64,000 bases of DNA from Acheta domesticus. Lineage: Eukaryota; Arthropoda; Insecta; Orthoptera; Gryllidae. This document shows, piece by piece, positions 56,581 to 64,000 of this stretch (the first letter of the stretch is position 1; each line of letters opens with the position of its first letter). The notes beneath the pieces were generated by a model that made no database searches, was not told the origin of the DNA, and worked only from the letters and a program-made list of their open reading frames with translations. A program made the position numbers and the translations under genes. The stretch lies in NCBI GenBank assembly GCA_031308135.1, contig JAHLJT010000631.1, forward strand, positions 8,127,286-8,191,285, in the 5' to 3' direction.

Positions 56581-58460
56581 AATGAATAGTGAAATATAAA
56601 AAATGGCTAAGCTCAGGAGACCCCAGAGATAGAACAGCATATAGTAATATCAATAGAAAGGTTAAAAGATGAGTAACAAAAGCTAAGGCACAGGCTTGGG
56701 AAACAAAATGCTCTGAAGTAAATAAGTTAATGGGAAGCAATAGGTCTAGAGAAGCATGGAAAACAATGAAAGAACTAAAAACTGATGTGTCATGTAAATC
56801 TAGAATGTCACCAATTAATATTAAACAGTGGGAGGTATATTTTCAAGACCTTCTGAGGGAAGATAGAGCAGAATACAAATACATCAGCTATAATGCAGAT
56901 AATGTATTAATACATGAAGCTATACCAAGAATAACTTTAAAAGAATTAAAAAACGCTCTGAGGGGGATGAAAAATAATAGATCTCCAGGCCCAGGAGGGA
57001 TACCGGTTGAACTGTTATAACACTCTCCTGACCAAATGAAGGAAATTATTGTAAAGTTATTTAATAAATGTTTCATAGAAATTATTGTAAAGTTATTTAA
57101 TAAATGTTTCATAGATGAAGAGGAAATTCCTCAAGAATGGAAAAAAGCTGAAATTATACCAATTTATAAAAAAGGCAATAAAGGAAAATGTGAAAATTAT
57201 AAAGGCATTAGTGTCACCAGTTCAATTAGTAGACTGTACGGGCGAATAATTAAAGGAAGAATTGAGTCAGAGATAGAAAACCTGGAAGAACAAAGTGGTT
57301 TTACGGCTGGTCGTTCATGTGTAGATAACATTTTCTGCATCCAACAAATTTTAGAAAAAAAGAAAGCCTGCGAAAGAGATTCTCATCTATTGTTTGTTGA
57401 CCTTCAAAAAGCATATATGACAGCATTCCCATTAACAAACTTTTTAAAATTTTAGAACAAAAATGTAATTTTAAATTAGTTAACACCATTAAGATAATGT
57501 ACAAAGAGAGTAAAGGGACAAGTATCAGATGATATAATAATTTCTAATGGATTGAGACAGGGGTGCTGTATGTCCCCAACTCTTTTTAACATGTTCATTG
57601 CCGAAGCTTTGAGAGAATGGAGGAGGAAATGCAGTGTAATGGGAATGCAAATTGGCGAATCAATACTGGATGTTCTACTCTTCGCAGATGATCTAGTCAT
57701 AATGGCTGAGGATGAGCAACATATGAACTATATGTTTAGCAAATTAAAACAAGAATTTGATCTCTGGGGATTGCAAATAAATGTGTCCAAAACAAAGTAT
57801 ATGGTTTCAGGAGAATATGGAAAAGATGTGTGTATTGGAAATGATAAAATACAATTATGTGATGATTTTAAATATTTAGGCTATACAGTTTCAAAAGAGG
57901 GCACAAGCAACAAAGATATTAATAATAAGATAAATCAAGGGAAACGAGTCATAAATATGCTAAATTCAATTCTGTGGAACTCCCAGTTATCAAAGAAAAC
58001 AAAGAAAAATATATACAGTACCATAATTGAGAGCATTGTTACATATGGCTCAGAAGTATGGGAACTAACCCAAAAAACATAAGGAGATTATTGACGATTC
58101 AAATGGACTTTCTGTGACGAAGTTGCAGAATATCTCGTTTACACCACATACGTAATGATGAAATAAAGGATAAAATGGAAATTAAAAAGGATATAATAGA
58201 TACTGTAGAACGAAAACAGCTTCAATGGTACGGATATCTGCTGAGAATGCCAGAAGAGAGGTGGCCCAAACAAGTATATAAATGGATACCAGCCTTTAGA
58301 AGACGGAGGGGCAGACCATCAACCCCATGGAAACAAGAAATACTGACTGCGATGGCGACAAGAAATTTGACAGGCGAAGATGTAATGAATAGAGAAGGCT
58401 GGAAAAGAGGAACCGAGAAACATCACCAGATGTAAACCACAAGGAGATATAGATATATAT
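56581..58460 (+). mobile_element. RTE/BovB-type LINE copy 3, 5' truncated, with TSD
   Basis: Contains linker, RT and C-terminal region of the same LINE group as copies 1 and 2. The 12-bp target duplication ATCTGCATTAAT lies at 56569-56580 and 58461-58472. The 3' end is a short TA-rich tract, the endonuclease is absent, and the reading frame is broken several times. Confidence 0.93.
56600..58435 (+). pseudogene. RTE reverse transcriptase, decayed
   Basis: Segments: 56730-57020 (linker to RSPGPGGIPVELL, then a stop at 57018), 57036-57455 (FNKCFI repeated, EWKKAEIIPIYKKGNKG, SGFTAGRSCVDNIFC, LLFVDLQKAY), 57552-58082 (MRQGCCMSPTLFNMFIAEA, VLLFADDLVIMAEDE with the catalytic Asp pair, LGYTVSKEGTSN) and 58175-58435 (RKQLQWYGYLLRMPEERWP and a basic C-terminus). 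There are frameshifts near 57420 and 57520 and stops near 58080 and 58120. A 36-bp direct duplication at 57043-57114 doubles twelve residues in frame. Confidence 0.92.
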
Positions 58461-58790
58461 ATCTGCATTAATTTCAAACAGAACTTCTGCAAAACAACAC
58501 TCGTTTTCAAAAATTTACATGACTTTTTTTTAGAGATCAAATTTGTTAACAGAATTCATTTGAGACAAAAATACCTGAATCCAATATTGTACTTTTGCAA
58601 CGGAAACGTTTTGCAATTTTCGAAAATAGTGTTCGCGAAGAACAGAACCAGTATCAATTTTATCCCATCCTTTGATACACAAGGAGAGAAAAGTTTAAGA
58701 ACAAATTTTGAAGTCTTTTTAAAGAAAAAAGTTTAAAAATTCAAAATAATAAATAACAAGGCTTCCCAGCTGATGTCATTTTTCGAAAGT

Positions 58791-59539
58791 CTTTTTAAAT
58801 TCATTTCACAGCAGTATTCTATATTTATTAAAATTCATTTCATTTTCAAATGAACATTTTTCAAATATAAAATGGTACTGAATTTGATACGTACCCTAAA
58901 TAACACAAATTCTCGGTTCTTGGTACAGCCACTACAAATTAAGGTCCTTTACTCAACCATACATTCTGGGACGATCTTGTGTTATTGGCAAAGTTATATT
59001 TGCGATAATTGAACGTTCCCTCCAGAACTGTTAAATACCCTCATCTCGTATTAGATGCCATCATAATTTGATGTCTTGTTCTTCTTTGATGTGATTTAAA
59101 TACGTCATTCTAATCTCTCCCAAATATTTCCGTCCATGTTAAATCTGCGCGTAAAATCCAGGTGGCTTGTAATGCCAATTACAGAAATCCCTGCGGATTG
59201 GAAGAAGATCGTCTGTAGGCGCCATTTGTGTTCCAAGTTATGAAACTTCCTTTTTAATTTTGACCATTCAATGGACGACTTTCCAACTACTGGTTCCCCG
59301 GCAATTGTACAATCGTAAGTTAACAATAGGGATTTTACAATGACTAATGAAATTGATACAATAAAGAGTAGAATCTTGTTCAAACACTGCGTAGTACTTT
59401 CAGTCACTGACGAACATTTGGAGGGTTGGTTTTGGACGCAACCACCCTACGAAATGTTTGAAACAAATAAATGTTTAATTTGAAGAATAATTTAATTTTA
59501 TATTCATAAATACGAGGAAAAGATTGATGGAATTATATA

Positions 59540-59540
<1 letters not shown>
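58791..59540. other. AT-rich intron, no gene seen
   Basis: Nothing recognised. Confidence 0.35.

Positions 59541-59542
<2 letters not shown>

Positions 59543-59586
<44 letters not shown>
59543..59586. repeat. (TA)n microsatellite at the 3' end of RTE copy 2
   Basis: RTE-type LINEs often end in simple repeats instead of poly(A). This tract may be the element's own tail. Confidence 0.9.
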
Positions 59587-59589
<3 letters not shown>

Positions 59590-59606
59590 TAGCGATGTTT
59601 ACAGCT

Positions 59607-61487
59607 CTATGTTGGCCGTTTATCGCATCCAAGGCGCCATTTTGTTTTGTCATGCCAAGAATGTTGTAACATATCTCTTCTTTCCATTGCCACTGTTACA
59701 CCATCCTTCCATTTCACTCTTGGCCGTCCTCTTTTCCTTCGTCTTGCTGGTGTCCAGTTATAAACATTTTTGGGCAGTTTTTCTGAATCCATCCTTTGCA
59801 AGTGGCCGTACCATAACAATCTTTTCTTTCAACAACATCAGTTAAACATCCTTCTATATTTAATCGCCTTTTTATAGTCTCTGTTTTTACATGATCAAGC
59901 AGCGTGACTCCACAGCATCTTCTCCAAAAACTGTTTTCAACACTATTAATCCTCTTTTTCAGAGCATGATTTAGTACCCAAATTTCAGAGCCGTATGTTA
60001 CTGTGCTCTCCACCAAAGATTTAAACAGCTGGATTTTTGTTTTAGTTCTAACGTCCTTACTCCAAAGTAGTGGTTTAATTTGCTGATTATCTGTCGACCT
60101 TTTCCTATTTTTGATAAAATATCGGCTTGATCCGTACCTTCTTCATTCAGAATTACTCCTAAATACTCAAAATCTTGTACTTTTTTTATCTTAGAACCCT
60201 CTAGAATTAAATCTTCCTGTACATCACCAACTACCAAATAATGTGTCTTCTCCATGTTAATTTCCAATCCCCATTTTTCATATTCCTCTACAAGTTTTCT
60301 CATCATGTAGGAAGCATCATTTACATCTTCTGCAAGAACCACTTCATCGTCAGCAAACAATAAAGTATGTATATTTTCTTCCCCTATCTGAATTCCCACT
60401 TTAGTGCACTTTTTTGTCCATTTTCTCAAGGCTGATGAAATGTATATTTTGAAGAGTGTTGGGGATAAACAGCACCCTTGTCTTAATCCCTTGTTAGTCA
60501 TAAAAGACTCTGATAAACCTGCGTAAGTTTTAACCTGGCTGCTATTTCCTTCATAGAATCTCTTTACAGCATTTATGTACTGCACGTGGATGTTGTTCTC
60601 TTTCATTGATTCCCACAACTTTTCCACTGGTACACTATCGTACGCTTTTCTTAGGTCTACAAAAACCAGATGTAGTGGGCATCCGTAGGCTATGGACTTT
60701 TCCATCAGCTGTTTCAGGCAAAAGAGATTGCGCAGGATCGACCAGATCTAAATCCACCCTGTTCTTCAAGTTCCATCATATCCCTTTCAATGCGACCTCT
60801 CAGAACCCGTCCATACAGACTTCCTGTTGATGGGATGACACTCAAGCCCCTATAATTGGCACAAACAGCTTTGTTTCCTTTCTCATAAAGTGACGTAATA
60901 TATGCGCTTTTCCAATCTTTCGGTACGGCTTTTCCTTTCAGGCATTTATTAAATATTTCTGCCAGATATTCTAAGGTAACATCAGGGGCATGTTTCAACA
61001 ATTCAACAGCACCTCCAGGACCGGGAGCTTTGTTGTTCTTCATAGCCATTAGCTATTTTCTTATTTCGTGCACACTTACATCTTCGCATGAATTGTTTAC
61101 ACACTCTAAGGAATAATCTATACATTTAAAATCAGTCCGTGTTTCTATTAAAAGAGTTTCATAATATTTTTTCCATTGCTCTTCAGTTATCGGGGAATAT
61201 GTCAGTTTCTCTACATTATCTTTTTTAAAAACATTAATTGTTTTCCAAGCTGCCCTTGATTTTGAACCACCAACTAATCGATCTATTTCACAGCATTTCT
61301 TTTCCCAAAATGCATCTTTTAATTTGGCCACTTCCTTTTTAACAGCGTAACAGTATTTCCTGTAGATATTTCTATCTACTGGATCCTTAGAATTCAGCCA
61401 TCTTTCATACACCTGTTTCTTTTCCTTAAGGAGATCTTTAATTTCATCCTTCCACCATTCTAAATCTACGTTTCTTTTTCTCCCCAA
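59607..61487 (-). pseudogene. RTE reverse transcriptase and C-terminal region, frameshifted
   Basis: Open pieces 61487-61053 (basic linker, ends EIRK at a TAG), 61049-60714 (NNKAPGPGG, DWKSAYITSLYEKGNK, GGFRSGRSC), 60705-59998 (LVFVDLRKAYDSVPVEKLW, LRQGCCLSPTLFKIYISSA, TLLFADDEVVLAEDV with the catalytic Asp pair, YLGVILNEEGTDQ) and 60016-59607 (ESTVTYGSEIWVLNHALKK, WRRCCGVTLLDHVKTE, GRPRVKWKDGV). Copies DNA at the nick by target-primed reverse transcription. The TAG, frameshifts near 60710 and 60000, and a shift near 59800 make it inactive. Confidence 0.93.
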
Positions 61488-62550
61488 TTGACTCCTTAGC
61501 GGCTTGATGTAAGGATTCCCTCAGAAAATTGTACATTTCTTCTGTGGACCCTTCAACTTTGCTTTCCATCTTTTGTGCCAATCTTAACTTGTAAAGGAAT
61601 ATGGTAGACTCATTCTCAAAACTCTCAAGTTCATAACTCGCTTCCAATTTTGTTTCTTGTTTACATTCACTTTCCACAATTGGTGTTTCTTTCTTCCTGG
61701 GTCTAAACAAAGCTGTTGTTTTTAAAAGGTAATGGTCGGACCCACAATCAGCCCCCCTTTTAAAACGGAGGTCCATGATTTTCACAAGGCATGTCTGTCC
61801 AATCATGGAATAATCAATAATTGATTTGAGACCTTTAGTACTTTGTGTCCATGTATATTTATGGATATCTTTGTGGGGGTAAAAGCCGTTCAGTATCTTT
61901 AGAAAGAACTGTTCACATATCTCAATTAGACGAGTACCGTTATCATTTAACACATCTTCTCCATATTGACCCACTACTTGATCATTTACTTTTCTGCCCA
62001 TCCTTGAATTAAAATCACCTAGTAAAATTAATTCCTTCTTATTACCTAAAGTTAAAATTACTTCACTTAATTTACTATAGAATTCTTCCTTCACCAATAA
62101 GGTGGCGTCATCGTTTGGAGCATATACACCAACAATCATAAAACTAATATTCAAAATTTCCAGATCAAGGGTTATTATTCTTTCATTAATGGCATTCCAA
62201 CTTTTAATATGTTTCTTCCAGTTCTTATGTATCAAAACAGAGACTCCTGCCTTTGCTCGACGATGTTTTTCCACACCACTGAAAAAATGTAAAAAACCTT
62301 CCCACATTTCATTTCCATTTCCCTTCTTTTTGGTTTCTGTTAGTATGGCTATTTCAATTTTGTGCGATTTTAATTCATTACTTACTTCAAGGTCTTTATT
62401 TCTCAGCCCCTGGACATTCCAGCATCCAAAATTCGTTATCCGTTTCCGTTGCCTTTTTCGTCTTAAAGTTCCTGATTCCGAGGCGCGTTTGGCGTATTTT
62501 GCAAGTTTGATATTTTTATGAAGGATGGGGAGCCAGGCCCATCGCTTCAA
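61444..62550 (-). pseudogene. RTE endonuclease with intact catalytic motifs
   Basis: 368 open codons. The basic start (KRQRKRITN) leads to FGCWNVQGLRN, IAILTETKKKG, FMIVGVYAPNDDA, LILLGDFNSRMG, GEDVLNDNGTRLIEICEQ, HKYTWTQSTKGLKSIIDYS and FKRGADCGSDHYLLKT, the full set of APE-type catalytic positions (Asn, Glu, Tyr, Asp/Asn, Ser-Asp-His). An acidic linker follows, then a frame change into the RT part near 61450-61487. This domain itself shows no break; the element is dead through its RT. Confidence 0.93.
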
Positions 62551-63219
62551 CCCCCCAACCTGGAGGGCCAGGGAATTTTACGTCAAGCTTTCCATGCCTT
62601 AGGAGGATTGCCTTCACTACGGCTTCGAAGTCCCCCCCTCCGTGAGGCCTACCTACCCTAATCTATAGAAAAAGAGAGCGAAAAAAAGGAAGATAAAGGA
62701 AAGACTCCCTAGCCCTCGAAAACCTAATAGCGTCGGTGTCTGAAACAAACAAGAGTTGACCATGAGAGGTCGATAGAATAGACAAAAAGCATTGAGGCAC
62801 AAGTAAGTTAAAGATGCCACAATGGTAGAAGAGGGAAGCCAGGAGGACACGAATGTGTCCTACTGGGGGGTCAAGGTCACAATCTGGAAGGTAAAGATAC
62901 AGTACTGGAAAAGAGGGATACGAGGAAGGAGAATGGTTAATAAGACTGTTTTCGTGGATTTGAGAAGGAATAGTAATTTAGTAGAAATAGAAAAAAAGAC
63001 AGATAAAGGACATTAGGATGGGTAGGACGTTGTAGGACACAACTTAGTCTGGCTCCTCAGTTTTGGCCTATCCGACATGGGTGACCCTACCGGTAGTCAT
63101 GCGAAAAAATGCATACTACCGCCGGCCCTCCACCTCACTGAAGCACGCAAGCCTCCCCGCCCGCACGGTCAGTGCTACTACAAGGCGGTGTTCCAAGAGG
63201 AAATATATATTATATATTT
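62551..63219 (-). other. 5' UTR of RTE copy 2 and junction with the neighbouring element
   Basis: Purine-rich in the middle (62660-63020) and GC-rich near 63070-63200. No ORF. The exact junction with the TA-bordered element lies in the TATATAT stretch at 63200-63228. Confidence 0.6.
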
Positions 63220-64000
63220 TGTATATATTGTGATGAACCGACGCTCAAACACAAAAAAAGGGGGGAAAGGCACCGTCACACCGAAGTGTGTCGGTATTCA
63301 GATGACAGGTGTGCCTGTTAAATTTGTAAGTGAATGGGCGCCAAACGAACACTTACCTGACATCCGGCACCAGCTTATGAGCACCTCAGGGATGAGCACT
63401 CTGTTTCAATGAGGGCATGCACAGGGTTACTTAAACCACCCATTATTTAAATTTTAATCTAATTTGACACTTGCTCAAATTTCGGTTTGTTTCTTAAAAT
63501 TGTCTTTAACATTACTGATACATATGTGAATGACATAGTGGTAGGTCCGCACCTCGAGTCGACGAATTGCACACCTGTTGTCGTTGCGGCTGGCGCTGTC
63601 CCAGGCAGGATAACGGTCAGGTGCCGCCGTTCGAGATGTCGCTATCAGGACGGGCGTCGCAGGAACCACAGCTCGCGTATACGGGATTCCGCCTCTCGCC
63701 GACCGGAAGTTGTTGAGAAGAGCCACGGGCGTTGAATAGCGGGTTAAAGCCGTCAAACGCCACTTTACCCGTATCAATGCAGCCACGATAGCTCGGCTGA
63801 TTGATTAAATCCCTCTGGATTTCATCTGTTGTCAACCACTCCTCGACGTGGACCGTCCAGCCGGGGCGGCATGCCCGGGTGTCTCTAACGGCAGTCCGTC
63901 ACTGTCTGCTTTTGTTATTTGAAGACGGGGTTAGGAAGGGGGCGAATTGAAAGGGTTTCTAATTTGGCGTGACGCGAGGGGAGCCGGGTGTTGGGTTAAG
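63220..64000. mobile_element. Unclassified TA-bordered element, copy 2 (inverted, cut by window edge)
   Basis: Reverse orientation of 48550-49907: it begins TTGTGATGAACCGACGC after a TA-rich stretch and follows copy 1 through the peptide frame (63233-63409), the conserved frame at 63835-63617 and the outer GC-rich part (CAATTGAAAGGG-like, GTGACGCGAGGGGAG). It lacks about 430 bp relative to copy 1 at 63850. Low divergence suggests recent activity of the family. Confidence 0.75.

Larger units (their letters stand above)
56369..58790. repeat. Dispersed family X fragment split by RTE copy 3
   Basis: 56369-56580 (TAGTGGTGTTACAACACCAC and AT-rich core) and 58473-58790 (AACGGAAACG, AATTTTCGAAAATAG, AAGAACAAATTTTG words) resemble family X interior. 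The LINE at 56581-58460 lies between them. Confidence 0.5.
59587..63200 (-). mobile_element. RTE/BovB-type LINE copy 2, nearly full length
   Basis: Minus strand, right to left: a 5' UTR at about 63200-62551 (GACATGGGTGACCCTACCGG, CACTGAAGCACGCAAGCC, CCCGCCCGCACGGTCAG), endonuclease, linker, RT, C-terminal region and short 3' UTR ending in the TA tract. About 3.6 kb, with a few frameshifts and one early stop. It is the best local reference for the two other copies. Its 5' end touches the TA-bordered element at 63.2 kb. Confidence 0.94.

Overview
The window looks like euchromatic insect DNA from a large, repeat-rich genome. The background is AT-rich and intron-like, and nearly every mobile-element class of arthropod genomes is present: RTE/BovB-type and jockey LINEs, tRNA-related SINEs, hAT and piggyBac elements, Helitron and Penelope-like fragments, and an LTR-retrotransposon solo LTR. 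There is no operon structure, no bacterial gene and no CRISPR array. A polyneopteran such as a cockroach, stick insect or orthopteran is a guess from the very long introns; the species cannot be read from the sequence.

The main host content is one minus-strand gene seen as seven short, very GC-rich exons scattered over about 49 kb. In transcription order they are A 52953-52665, B 31119-30663, C 28640-28521, D 12778-12664, E 11123-10927, F 8212-7937 and G 3943-3631. Each has an AG acceptor and a GT donor, and all six junctions keep codon phase (2/1, 0/0, 0/0, 1/2, 0/0, 0/0). Together they give about 588 codons of a charged, Ala/Glu/Arg/Ser-rich, low-complexity protein that I do not recognise. 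Both ends of the gene lie outside the window.

The most striking pattern is that tandem arrays sit against the exon edges and often contain part of the exon plus its splice site. Exon G has about 27 extra copies (115 bp) of its acceptor edge and a 133-bp array past its donor. Exon F has six extra exact 116-bp copies of its acceptor edge. Exon E has about 18 copies (77 bp) of its donor edge. Exon A has a 260-bp duplication of its donor edge. Exons B and C have an 85-bp array and a G-rich minisatellite just past their donors.

Layout: 1-1.86 kb is RTE copy 1 (minus, cut by the window edge). 3.2-11.1 kb holds exons G, F and E with their arrays. 11.2-14 kb holds SINEs, a foldback element and exon D. 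14.9-15.95 kb is a 70-bp tandem repeat containing a hAT element that itself contains a second hAT element. 17-28 kb has MITEs, an internally deleted hAT, a piggyBac MITE and an unclassified dispersed family (called family X here). 27.7-31.4 kb holds exons C and B, a SINE and a (TA)n tract that ends a Helitron fragment. 33-46 kb holds a 1.6-kb inverted repeat pair and more family X. 48.5-50 kb holds an element set between TA tracts, with a second inverted copy at the right edge. 50.6-53 kb is the exon A duplication, carrying two datable insertions. 53.5-55 kb is a jockey LINE, 56.6-58.5 kb RTE copy 3 (plus) and 59.6-63.2 kb RTE copy 2 (minus, nearly full length).
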